In this document: one piece after another, positions 43,001-49,830 of the stretch
How the letters are laid out: each line of letters opens with the position of its first letter
How positions within the stretch are numbered: the first letter of the stretch is position 1
Origin: Mycolicibacterium hippocampi
GTDB taxonomy: Bacteria; Actinomycetota; Actinomycetes; Mycobacteriales; Mycobacteriaceae
Direction: 5' to 3'
Length of the DNA: 64,000 nt
Assembly (NCBI RefSeq): GCF_010723735.1
Contig: NZ_BLLB01000002.1
Span: 4,402,001 to 4,466,000 of the forward strand
Notes under the pieces: generated by a model
Databases searched by the model: none
Seen by the model: the letters and a program-made list of their open reading frames with translations, nothing else
Told to the model about the DNA's origin: nothing
Program-made: the position numbers and the translations under genes

Positions 43001-45127
43001 CTCGACCACCTCGTCGACCGCCGCCACCGTGCCCGACACCACCGTGGACTCTGGGGATGCGCTGATGGCCGCCACCACGTCTTTGCGGTCCCGCAGCCGG
43101 TGTTCGGCGTCGGCGAACGGCAGCCGCACCAGCGCCATCGCGCCCTCTCCCATCACCGACCTGAATCCCCGCGCCCGGAAGCACGCCACCGCCGCGCCGT
43201 GGACGAGGTCGAACACGCCGGCCACCACACACGCGGCAACCTCGCCGACCGAATGGCCGATCACCGCCGCCGGTGCCACGCCGCGGGCACGCAGCACCGC
43301 CGCCAGCCCGACCTGCATCGCGAACGTCAGCGCCTGCACCTGGTCGGTGCCGCCCAACTGCTCGGCGGTCAGCGCCTCCCGCGCGGAGAAGCCGAGCTCG
43401 CGGCGGAACACCACGTCCACCTCGTCGATGGTGGCCGCGAACACGGGTTCGGTCGCGAGCAGCTCGCGGCCCATGCCCGCCCAGTGCGATCCGTGGCCCG
43501 AGAACACCCACACCGCACCGTTTTCCGCGCCGGGCACCACCGAACCGGTCACCACGCGGGGATCACGGGCCTGCAGCGCCATCGCGTCCAGCGCGTCGAT
43601 GACGGTGTGCGAGGCGTTGGCGTCGGTGAGACCGTCGGTCACCACCGCGCCGCGGACCGGCTCATGCGAGCGGCGCGTCCACATCGTCGCGGCGACGTGG
43701 TCGACGGAGATCTCCGCGGTCCGCAGATGCTCGGCCAGCGCCGACGCGTGCTGGGTGAGTCGGGACTCCGAGCGCGCCGACAACGGGATGACGACCGCCT
43801 GCCCCGGCATCTCCTGTGGCTGGGCAGCGGCGGGGGCCTCCTCGATCAGCACGTGGGCGATGGTGCCGCCGTAGCCGTAACTGCAGACCGCGGCCCGGCG
43901 CGGTTCGGCGCCGCGCGGCCAGGCTTCCACTTCGGTGGGCACCCGCAACCCGCTGGCGGCCCAGTCGACCGCGGACGTCAACGTGTCCACCCCCGCCGTC
44001 GGCGGCAGCAGTTCGTGGTGCAGCGCCAGCGTCGCCTTGATCAGTCCGACGACGCCCGCACCGCCTTCGAGGTGACCGGTGTTCGGCTTCACCGAGCCGA
44101 CCGCACACGGGTCTACGGTGCGACCCGCTCCGTAGACGGCCGCCAGGGCGCCGACCTCCACCGGATCGCCGGTGGGTGTGCCGGTGCCGTGAGCCTCGAT
44201 GTAGCCGACGCCGGCCGGATCGACACCGGAGGACCGGCACGCCAGGCGGAACAGATCCTGCTGCGCCTGGCCGTTGGGCGACATGATCCCGACGGTGCGG
44301 CCGTCCTGTGCCACCGCACCACCGCGGACCACCGCGAGCACCCGGTCGCCGTCACGCTGGGCGTCGTCGAGCCGCTTGAGCACGACGACGCCGGCGCCCT
44401 CACCGCGGCCGTAACCGTCGGCCGACTCGTCGAACGTCTTGCACCGGCCGTCGGGCGCGGTCGCCCCCGCGACGTCGAGCACCCTGGTCAACCCCGGACC
44501 GATCAGGGCGCTGACGCCGCCGGCGAGCACCAGCGATGTCTCGCCGTCGCGTAGCAGTTGACATCCCTGGTGCACGGCGACCAGCGACGCCGCGCAGGCG
44601 GCGTCCAGCGCGACGCTCGGGCCGCGCAGGTCCAGCAGATGCGAGACCCGGTTGGCCACCCCGCACAGCGAGGTGCCGATCCCGGTCCACGCCTCGATGC
44701 CGGCGAGGTCCTCCATGATGAGCTTGCCGTAGTCGTCGGAGTTGACACCCATCAACACCGCGGTGTCGCTGCCGGCCAGCGACCGCGGCGGAATTCCCGC
44801 GTGCTCCAGCGCCTCCCAGGACACCTCCAGCGCCAGGCGTTGCTGCGGGTCCATCAGCTCGGCCTCGCGCGGGGACACCCCGAAGAACTCGGCATCGAAA
44901 CCCGGCAGGTCGTCGAGGAAGGTGCCCCACGGCGTGGTGCCGCGCAGCACCGCCGCGTTGCGCGGATCGCGGTGCAGATAGGGCTCCCACCTCTCGGCAG
45001 GCACCCGGCGCACGGCGCTGCCCCCGGCCAGCAGGAACGACCAGAATTGTTCTGCAGTGGTCACGGCACCCGCCAGCCGGCAGCCGATACCGACGATGGC
45101 GATCGGCGCGCGGGCGGTCAGTTCCAC
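40037..45127 (-). CDS. Iterative type I polyketide synthase of 6-methylsalicylate-synthase type
   Basis: 1696 residues: KS (Cys178 in DAACAAS, His313, His352), AT (Ser626 in GHSVGE; VAFHSP consistent with malonyl), dehydratase/thioester-hydrolase-type domain (LLGGAVEVAG, catalytic His931 in HPVQDTEIVP, LLDAATSAASTVF near 1080), KR (ITGGTGALG near 1348; Ser, Tyr and Asn in SSCGYLAGFPGQGAYACANAF) and ACP (Ser1647, TGVDSIMTV). Size, order and the stretches GVNSDDYGKLIMEDL, WTGIGTSLCG and WTAWRGLGM match bacterial 6-methylsalicylate/orsellinate synthases; KR presence points to 6-methylsalicylate. It starts at GTG 45127. An IdeR-like box lies 56 bases upstream, so it should be iron-repressed with mbtA-H. 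It probably supplies the aryl cap of mycobactin. The product is inferred. Confidence 0.85.
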   Translation of the reverse strand: MELTARAPIAIVGIGCRLAGAVTTAEQFWSFLLAGGSAVRRVPAERWEPYLHRDPRNAAVLRGTTPWGTFLDDLPGFDAEFFGVSPREAELMDPQQRLALEVSWEALEHAGIPPRSLAGSDTAVLMGVNSDDYGKLIMEDLAGIEAWTGIGTSLCGVANRVSHLLDLRGPSVALDAACAASLVAVHQGCQLLRDGETSLVLAGGVSALIGPGLTRVLDVAGATAPDGRCKTFDESADGYGRGEGAGVVVLKRLDDAQRDGDRVLAVVRGGAVAQDGRTVGIMSPNGQAQQDLFRLACRSSGVDPAGVGYIEAHGTGTPTGDPVEVGALAAVYGAGRTVDPCAVGSVKPNTGHLEGGAGVVGLIKATLALHHELLPPTAGVDTLTSAVDWAASGLRVPTEVEAWPRGAEPRRAAVCSYGYGGTIAHVLIEEAPAAAQPQEMPGQAVVIPLSARSESRLTQHASALAEHLRTAEISVDHVAATMWTRRSHEPVRGAVVTDGLTDANASHTVIDALDAMALQARDPRVVTGSVVPGAENGAVWVFSGHGSHWAGMGRELLATEPVFAATIDEVDVVFRRELGFSAREALTAEQLGGTDQVQALTFAMQVGLAAVLRARGVAPAAVIGHSVGEVAACVVAGVFDLVHGAAVACFRARGFRSVMGEGAMALVRLPFADAEHRLRDRKDVVAAISASPESTVVSGTVAAVDEVVEAWTDEGTMVRRVNTDVAFHSPAMDLLTAELARLVGGLPVPGVARVPLYTTALTDPRSTAPRGPGYWVANLRGRVRFAEAVQAAAEDGHRLFLEVSAHPVVSHSIVETLLHGKVTEHAVVPVLRRDQPERRAVGAAIGALYCHGAPVAHGLTTAAAWAADLPGTQWQHRRFWRTPTPPPGVRALHDVASHTLLGGAVEVAGAVPAQVWQTRLDMANRPYPGDHPVQDTEIVPAAVLLNTFLTAAGGDVTDVRLRTPVAPARERDIQVVLQDRSLRLSSRLSADDSDNTWLTHSSAIVAPDELAVEALDSAAGCAEQLPASNVVDTLAGVGVAAMGFGWQVLELWRGERELSARVSAEADGSKPTTWAGLLDAATSAASTVFDGPPRLRMPARIARVHIGGEPPAVARLHVRLREGTTTDVSIADESGAVLAVITAMTFEELENSGGGDPSRMLHQLAWHSTPYRPEDRPAGVVLVGGVDDEIASLKHDLAAAQIPSRRYAEPGELPGDQPAGTVVLVLPPADHTPEAAAEMVLRTLKQLHHNGSAARLWVLTRHVHEGDNLVHAPLWGLARVAAAEHPQLWGGVLDVSDGALPLGALASLHGHGVVVVRDGVALTARLAHAHPGADTPMTCSPGGTYLITGGTGALGLRIAHRLADLGARRLVLLSRSGMPHRDQWSGSRSELVRAVSALEERGVSVHVAAIDIAADGAVERLRAVLRELPSVRGVVHAAGVEAGALLINTTPEEVRAAMSPKVAGTLALHELFPPGRLDWMVLYSSCGYLAGFPGQGAYACANAFLDAAARHRRSRGDRTVAVAWTAWRGLGMGSTSGFVAAQLEALGMGMIGADDAMRALDSAMRTGDPNVVVLPVLPGAATVPILADVAPTGQLDADADGVVVGPGDGDVDEWVAQQVVEAVAHELGLSAGDVDARVPLVETGVDSIMTVALRRSLEKRTGLALPPTLLWEHPTAAAVTARIVELLTPQDVSQVS

Positions 45128-45136
45128 GGTGGGGTC

Positions 45137-45174
45137 GCCGCGGCGACAACCGGCCCGGCCGCGGCGACAACCGG
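45137..45174. repeat. Tandem 17-bp direct repeat in the polyketide synthase leader
   Basis: GCCGCGGCGACAACCGG occurs at 45137-45153 and again at 45158-45174, a 21-base period. It lies between the start codon and the IdeR-like box, so it would be transcribed in the 5' leader. Function unknown. Confidence 0.7.
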
Positions 45175-45182
45175 GCCAATGG

Positions 45183-45201
45183 TGTGGTTAGCCTCTCCTA
45201 A
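45183..45201 (-). promoter_or_regulatory. IdeR-like iron box upstream of the polyketide synthase
   Basis: TGTGGTTAGCCTCTCCTAA compared with TTAGGTTAGGCTAACCTAA matches at about 15 of 19 positions, counting C as allowed at the central position. It lies 56 bases ahead of the GTG start. This is the strongest of the four iron boxes seen here and ties the gene to siderophore regulation. Confidence 0.65.
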
Positions 45202-45270
45202 GCCCAGCTTCGGCATGCCGGACATCCTGGCACACCGTCCGCCCGGACAGGGAGGTACGTGGCCCGGCGC

Positions 45271-45651
45271 TCACCCGGGCGGCGGCTGGGCGCCGGCGTC
45301 CCCGGGATCGATCTCGACCGCATAGGACGTGATGGCGCGGATCTTCTCGCCCTCGAACTCGTAGATCGCGCAGCTCGCCACCGCGGTGACGCCGTCGGGC
45401 CGGACGTACCGGACGACGGTGTCCACGGCGACGACGTCGGTGCCGGCGGCAGTCACACTTCGGTCGAACTCCATCGACGTGCCCTCGAGACTGTCGAGGG
45501 TTTCCTGGCAGGTGCGCCGGACCGCGTCGGCGCCCTCGAGGACCATGTAGCCGACGATCGTCCACTTAACATCCGGGGCGAGGTGGCTCAGCGCGTCCTG
45601 GAACCTGTGCTCGGAGAACGCGCGGCCGACGGCGCCGGGATCGAATGCCAT
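45271..45651 (-). CDS. SnoaL/NTF2-like protein
   Basis: 126 residues. The pattern VGRAFSEHRFQDALSHLAPDVKWTIVGYMVLEGADAVRRTCQETL and the later strands (VVAVDTVVRYVRPDG, ASCAIYEFEGEKI) fit the SnoaL-like NTF2 fold, a cone-shaped barrel used by small enzymes and binding proteins. No catalytic residues can be assigned. It ends 70 bases before the polyketide synthase iron box on the same strand and is divergent from the LLM oxidoreductase gene. Substrate unknown. Confidence 0.75.
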   Translation of the reverse strand: MAFDPGAVGRAFSEHRFQDALSHLAPDVKWTIVGYMVLEGADAVRRTCQETLDSLEGTSMEFDRSVTAAGTDVVAVDTVVRYVRPDGVTAVASCAIYEFEGEKIRAITSYAVEIDPGDAGAQPPPG

Positions 45652-45698
45652 GCAGGGACCGTAGCGCCCCGGAACCGGGACACGGTAAGAGTAGAGGC

Positions 45699-46559
45699 AT
45701 GAAGCTGTCTGGGATCGGCCTGTGGAGTTCGCAACTGCGCTACGGAAATCCGGCGGAGGCGGCCGACGCGGCCACCGAACTCGATGAACTGGGTTTCACC
45801 GCGCTGTGGATTCCCGACGTCGGCGGTCCGGTCCTGGACTCGGTCGACAACCTGCTCTCGGCCACTGAGAAGACGGTGATCGCGACGGGCATCCTCAACC
45901 TCTGGATGCACGACCCGGCGGAGGTCGCCGCGCGCTACGCCACGCTGACCGACACCCACGGTGAGCGGTTCCTGCTGGGCATCGGGGTCAGCCACGCCCC
46001 GCTGATCGATTCGAAGGAGCCGGGCCTGTACCGCAAGCCCCTGGCCGCGACGAGGAAGTTCCTCGACGGGATCGACAGCTCGCCGCAACCGGTGCCGCCC
46101 GCCAACCGCGTGCTGGCCGCGCTCGGCCCGAAGATGCTCGAGCTGTCGGCGACCCGCGCCGGCGGTGCGCATCCCTATCTGAGCACCCCAGACCACACCC
46201 GCACCGCACGCGAGGTCCTCGGCGAGGGCCCGATGCTGTTGCCCGAGCAGACCGTCATGCTCACCGACGACAAAGAACAGGCGCGCGCCGTCGGAACCGA
46301 GTGGCTGCGTTCGTATCTGGCGCTGCCGAACTACGCCAACAACCTGCTGCGCTCAGGCTTCAGCGAGGACGACGTGGCCTCGGTCAGCGACCGGCTGTTC
46401 GACTCCCTCATCGCCTGGGGTGACGAAGACGCGGTCGCGGCCCGGATCGCCGAGCACCGTGACGCGGGCGCCGACCACGTCTGCATCCAGGTGCTCACCG
46501 CCGATCCGACGGAGTTCCCGCGCGAGCAGTGGCGCCGGCTGGCGGCCGCGCTGCTGTAG
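45699..46559 (+). CDS. LLM-class F420-dependent oxidoreductase
   Basis: 286 residues, luciferase-like monooxygenase fold. MKLSGIGLWSSQLRYGNPAEAADAATELDELGFTALWIPDVGG opens the barrel; GERFLLGIGVSHAPLI is the cofactor-side stretch, and HVCIQVLTADP lies near the end. Mycobacterial members use the deazaflavin F420. The ATG at 45699 has AGAGG ahead of it and fits the family length better than an upstream start at 45645. Substrate unknown. It stands alone between SnoaL-like and hemW genes. Confidence 0.88.
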   Translation: MKLSGIGLWSSQLRYGNPAEAADAATELDELGFTALWIPDVGGPVLDSVDNLLSATEKTVIATGILNLWMHDPAEVAARYATLTDTHGERFLLGIGVSHAPLIDSKEPGLYRKPLAATRKFLDGIDSSPQPVPPANRVLAALGPKMLELSATRAGGAHPYLSTPDHTRTAREVLGEGPMLLPEQTVMLTDDKEQARAVGTEWLRSYLALPNYANNLLRSGFSEDDVASVSDRLFDSLIAWGDEDAVAARIAEHRDAGADHVCIQVLTADPTEFPREQWRRLAAALL

Positions 46560-46577
46560 CCCCGTCACGCCAGCAGG

Positions 46578-47774
46578 TCACGCGAGCAGGTCGCGCACCA
46601 CCGCGTCGGCCAGCAGCCTGCCGCGGTCGGTGAGCACCAGCCGCTCGCCCGCGGCGCGCAGCAGCCCGTCGGCGACCGCCCGCGCGGCGTGGTCGACTTC
46701 GGCCGCGGACAGCCCCGAAACCGGCAGCCCCGAGCGCAGCCGCACCCGCAGCATCACGTCCTCGACGTGGGAGGTGTCGGTGTCGAGCTGCTCGAAGTCC
46801 GCGACCGGCAGCGCACCGGCGGTGAGCGCTTCGGCATAGGCGTTGGGATGCTTGACATTCCACCACCGGGTGGAGTCGACGTAGCCGTGCGCGCCGGGCC
46901 CGGCGCCCCACCATTCGCCGCCCTCCCAGTAGCCGAGGTTGTGCCGGCACTCGGCTCCCGGGCGTGCCCAGTTCGACACCTCGTACCAATCGAGGCCCGC
47001 ATCGGTGAGGCGACGGTCCAGCAGTTCGTAGCGCCGGGCGAGCACGTCGTCGTCGGGTGCGGGCATCTCACCGCGGCGCACCCGCCGGGCCAGCGCGGTG
47101 CCGTCCTCGACGATCAGCGCGTAGGCCGAGATGTGGTCGACGCCGGCAGCCAGGGCCGCGTCGGCCGACCGCAGCAGATCGTCGTCGGTCTCCCCCGGCG
47201 TTCCGTAGATCAGGTCGATGTTGACGTGGTCGAAGCCGGCCGCGGTGGCTTCGCGCGCCGCGTCGAGCGCGCGACCCGGCGAATGCACCCGGTTCAGCGC
47301 GGCGAGCACGTGCGGCGCCGTCGACTGCATGCCCAGCGACACCCGGGTGAACCCGGAGGCGCGCAGTTCGGCGAAAAGCGCGGGCGACGTCGATTCCGGG
47401 TTGGCCTCGGTGGTGACCTCGGCGCCGGAGGCCAGCGGTAGGTGCTCGCGGACCGCGTCGAGGACGGCGGTCAGCCCCGCCGCCCCCAGCAACGACGGGG
47501 TGCCACCCCCGACGAAGACCGTCTGCACCGGTGGCGGCGCGCCGAGGTGAGCCGCGGCCAGCCGCAATTCGTCGCGCAGCGCCGCCAGCCAGCCTTCCGG
47601 CGTCCCGCCCCCCAGCTCGGCGGGGGTGTAGGTGTTGAAGTCGCAGTAACCGCAGCGTGTCGCACAGAACGGCACGTGCACATAGACGCCGAAAGGACGC
47701 GACGGCCGGCCCCGGCGCGCGGTCAGCGCCGGCAGCACGGTCCGGGTCGGCATGGTCCGGGTCGGCGGCGTCAC
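46578..47774 (-). CDS. hemW: Radical SAM heme chaperone HemW (HemN-like, Rv2388c homologue)
   Basis: 398 residues. The radical-SAM cluster motif is Cys37-x3-Cys41-x2-Cys44 followed by Phe46 (CATRCGYCDF). True coproporphyrinogen dehydrogenase HemN has Cys at that last place, whereas HemW proteins have Phe. The later GGGTPSLLG and NPES motifs bind S-adenosylmethionine, and the C-terminal HemN domain (ISAYALIVEDGTALARRVRRG, HNLGYWEGGEWWGAGPGAHG) is present. The gene is usually annotated hemN in mycobacteria, but a heme chaperone role is more likely. It is divergent from the sulfite reductase operon. Confidence 0.9.
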   Translation of the reverse strand: MTPPTRTMPTRTVLPALTARRGRPSRPFGVYVHVPFCATRCGYCDFNTYTPAELGGGTPEGWLAALRDELRLAAAHLGAPPPVQTVFVGGGTPSLLGAAGLTAVLDAVREHLPLASGAEVTTEANPESTSPALFAELRASGFTRVSLGMQSTAPHVLAALNRVHSPGRALDAAREATAAGFDHVNIDLIYGTPGETDDDLLRSADAALAAGVDHISAYALIVEDGTALARRVRRGEMPAPDDDVLARRYELLDRRLTDAGLDWYEVSNWARPGAECRHNLGYWEGGEWWGAGPGAHGYVDSTRWWNVKHPNAYAEALTAGALPVADFEQLDTDTSHVEDVMLRVRLRSGLPVSGLSAAEVDHAARAVADGLLRAAGERLVLTDRGRLLADAVVRDLLA

Positions 47775-47853
47775 CGGACCAGTCTCCCAGAGCCGCGTCC
47801 CGTCGCTGTCCGCGCAAATTTCGCCCGGTTAGGGCCGGTGCCGGCATCCGTGG

Positions 47854-47859
47854 CACAAT
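47854..47859 (+). promoter_or_regulatory. Candidate -10 box for the leaderless cysteine leader
   Basis: CACAAT (4 of 6 to TATAAT) lies 7 bases before the GTG at 47867, the spacing expected if transcription starts at that GTG. No good -35 is obvious, as is common in mycobacteria. Confidence 0.4.
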
Positions 47860-47866
47860 TGGTTCC

Positions 47867-47962
47867 GTGACTGCAGCCCACAGCCTCTCCCGCAGGGTCT
47901 CGCTGGTGGCGCGCCTTCATGTCGACTTCAAGCGCGTTTGTTCTTCTTGCTGTCTGCCTTGA
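47867..47962 (+). CDS. Leaderless cysteine-rich leader peptide (31 aa) of the nirA operon
   Basis: GTG ORF of 31 residues with no ribosome-binding site, ending ...FKRVCSSCCLP. Three of the last seven residues are cysteine (TGT, TGC, TGT). In mycobacteria, leaderless poly-cysteine ORFs in front of cysteine-biosynthesis genes act as attenuators: when Cys-tRNA is scarce the ribosome stalls on the Cys codons and lets the downstream gene be translated. The position, 114 bases ahead of nirA, is the position described for sirA in M. smegmatis as I recall. The peptide itself probably has no other function. Confidence 0.75.
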   Translation: MTAAHSLSRRVSLVARLHVDFKRVCSSCCLP

Positions 47963-48065
47963 CCTCGTAGAATCTGCCCACCTGAACTTCAGCTGGCCGC
48001 CGGATCTGCGCCGCCGGACAGCCACCGGTGAGAACGCGCGATCCGTCACGCCGGCTCCGACGAGG
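47963..48065 (+). promoter_or_regulatory. Predicted attenuator: anti-Shine-Dalgarno pairing ahead of nirA
   Basis: CCTCGT (47963-47968), immediately after the leader stop codon, is complementary to ACGAGG (48060-48065), which contains the nirA ribosome-binding site GAGGAG. Pairing would hide that site. A ribosome stalled on the Cys codons 10-25 bases upstream would cover CCTCGT and free it. Pairing was found by eye; no folding was run. Confidence 0.5.
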
Positions 48066-48076
48066 AGCACGACCCG

Positions 48077-49768
48077 ATGACCACCGCACCGAACACATCC
48101 GCCAAGCCCGCCAAGCCCGTCAAGCGGCCCCGCGGCGAAGGCCAGTGGGCGCTCGGCTACCGCGAGCCGCTCAACCCCAACGAACAGTCCAAGAAGGACG
48201 ACAACCCGCTCAACGTGCGGGCCCGCATCGAGGACATCTACTCGAAGAACGGCTTCGAGAGCATCGACAAGGGCGATCTGCGCGGCCGGTTCCGCTGGTG
48301 GGGGCTCTACACCCAGCGCAAACCGGGCTACGACGGCACCTGGACCGGTGACGAGAACACCGACATGCTCGAGGACGAGTTCTTCATGCTGCGAGTCCGC
48401 AGCGACGGCGGCGCGCTGACCACTGCTGCGCTGCGCACCCTCGGCGGCATCTCCACCGAGTTCGCGCGCGACACGGCCGACATCTCCGACCGGCAGAACA
48501 TCCAGTACCACTGGATCCGGGTCGAGGACATGCCGGAGATCTGGCGTCGCCTGGACGAGGCGGGTCTGCAGACCACCGAGGCGTGCGGTGACTGCCCCCG
48601 CGTGGTGCTGGGATCGCCGCTGGCCGGTGAGTCGCTCGACGAGGTGATCGACGGCACACCGGCCGTCGACGAGATCGTCAAGCGCTACATCGGCAAGAAG
48701 GAGTACTCCAACCTGCCGCGCAAGTTCAAGACCGCGATCTCAGGCCAGCAGGATGTGGTGCACGAGGTCAACGACGTCGCGTTCATCGGTGTCGAGCATC
48801 CCGAGCACGGGCCCGGGTTCGACCTGTGGGTGGGCGGGGGCCTGTCCACCAACCCGATGCTGGGGCAGCGGGTCGGTGCGTGGGTTCCGCTCGACGAGGT
48901 GCCCGATGTGTGGGAGGGCGTGGTCAGCGTGTTCCGTGACTACGGCTACCGCCGCCTGCGGTCCAAGGCCCGGCTCAAGTTCCTGATCAAGGACTGGGGT
49001 GTAGAACGATTCCGCGAAGTTCTCGAAAAGGAATACTTGCACCGCCCATTGCTGGACGGTCCCGCTCCCGACCCGGTGTCCCGGCCCATCGACCATGTGG
49101 GTGTGCAGAAGCTGCGCAACGGGCTCAACGCCGTGGGGGTGGCCCCGATCGCCGGTCGGGTGTCCGGCACCATCCTGTCCCAGGTCGCCGACCTCGCCGA
49201 GGCCGCGGGCAGCAACCGGGTCCGGTTCACGCCGTACCAGAAGCTGATCGTGCTCGATGTGCCCGACCAGAAGCTGGACGAGTTGCGCGCCGGCCTGGAC
49301 GCGCTGGGGCTGCCGTCCACACCGTCGCACTGGCGCCGCAACCTGATGGCCTGCACGGGCATCGAGTTCTGCAAGCTGAGCTTCGCCGAGACCCGCAAGC
49401 GCTCGCAGACGCTGGTTCCGGAGTTGGAGAAGCGGCTGGAGGACATCAACTCCCAGCTCGACGTGCCGATCACCATCAACATCAACGGCTGCCCGAACTC
49501 CTGCGCGCGCATCCAGGTCGCCGACATCGGCTTCAAAGGCCAGATGGTGGACGACGGCGACGGCCCGATCGAAGGCTTCCAGGTCCATCTGGGCGGCAGC
49601 CTGGGTCTGGACAGCGGTTTCGGCCGCAAGTTGCGCCAGCACAAGATCCTCTCCAGCGAGCTCGGTGACTACATCGACAGAGTTGTTCGCAACTTCGTGA
49701 AACAACGCGAGCATGGTGAGCGTTTCGCTACGTGGGCACTACGAGCAGACGAGGCGGACCTTCGATGA
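48077..49768 (+). CDS. nirA: Ferredoxin-dependent sulfite reductase NirA/SirA
   Basis: Reduces sulfite to sulfide with six electrons from ferredoxin. 563 residues. The siroheme/[4Fe-4S] cysteines are in ACTGIEFCKLS (about 427) and NGCPNSCAR (about 472). Tyr78 (WWGLYTQRK) and Cys170 (TEACGDCPR) correspond to the Tyr69-Cys161 pair that is cross-linked in the M. tuberculosis enzyme, so the sulfite-reductase form is kept. It is first in nirA-cysH-che1. ATG 48077 follows GAGGAG at 7-8 bases' distance. Also named sirA. Confidence 0.97.
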   Translation: MTTAPNTSAKPAKPVKRPRGEGQWALGYREPLNPNEQSKKDDNPLNVRARIEDIYSKNGFESIDKGDLRGRFRWWGLYTQRKPGYDGTWTGDENTDMLEDEFFMLRVRSDGGALTTAALRTLGGISTEFARDTADISDRQNIQYHWIRVEDMPEIWRRLDEAGLQTTEACGDCPRVVLGSPLAGESLDEVIDGTPAVDEIVKRYIGKKEYSNLPRKFKTAISGQQDVVHEVNDVAFIGVEHPEHGPGFDLWVGGGLSTNPMLGQRVGAWVPLDEVPDVWEGVVSVFRDYGYRRLRSKARLKFLIKDWGVERFREVLEKEYLHRPLLDGPAPDPVSRPIDHVGVQKLRNGLNAVGVAPIAGRVSGTILSQVADLAEAAGSNRVRFTPYQKLIVLDVPDQKLDELRAGLDALGLPSTPSHWRRNLMACTGIEFCKLSFAETRKRSQTLVPELEKRLEDINSQLDVPITININGCPNSCARIQVADIGFKGQMVDDGDGPIEGFQVHLGGSLGLDSGFGRKLRQHKILSSELGDYIDRVVRNFVKQREHGERFATWALRADEADLR

Positions 49769-49817
49769 GCGCTTGCGCGAAGAGCGTCGGTCGCGATGAG
49801 CGCTTGCGCGAAGAGCG
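49763..49817 (+). repeat. 24-bp direct repeat between nirA and cysH
   Basis: A 24-base unit starting CGATGAGCGCTTGCGCGAAG is present at 49763-49786 and again, identical, at 49794-49817 (31-base period). The first copy covers the nirA stop codon. The GC-rich unit with internal GCGCTTGCGC looks like a short interspersed mycobacterial element that duplicated locally. Confidence 0.8.
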
Positions 49818-49830
49818 GAGTATGAGGTGA
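49765..49830 (+). CDS. Possible 21-residue coupling ORF between nirA and cysH
   Basis: ATG 49765 overlaps the nirA stop (ATGA) and the TGA at 49828 overlaps the cysH start (GTGA). The peptide would be MSACAKSVGRDERLREERSM plus Arg. It is built from the 24-bp repeat, so it may not be a selected gene. Its geometry would still hand ribosomes from nirA to cysH. Confidence 0.3.
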   Translation: MSACAKSVGRDERLREERSMR

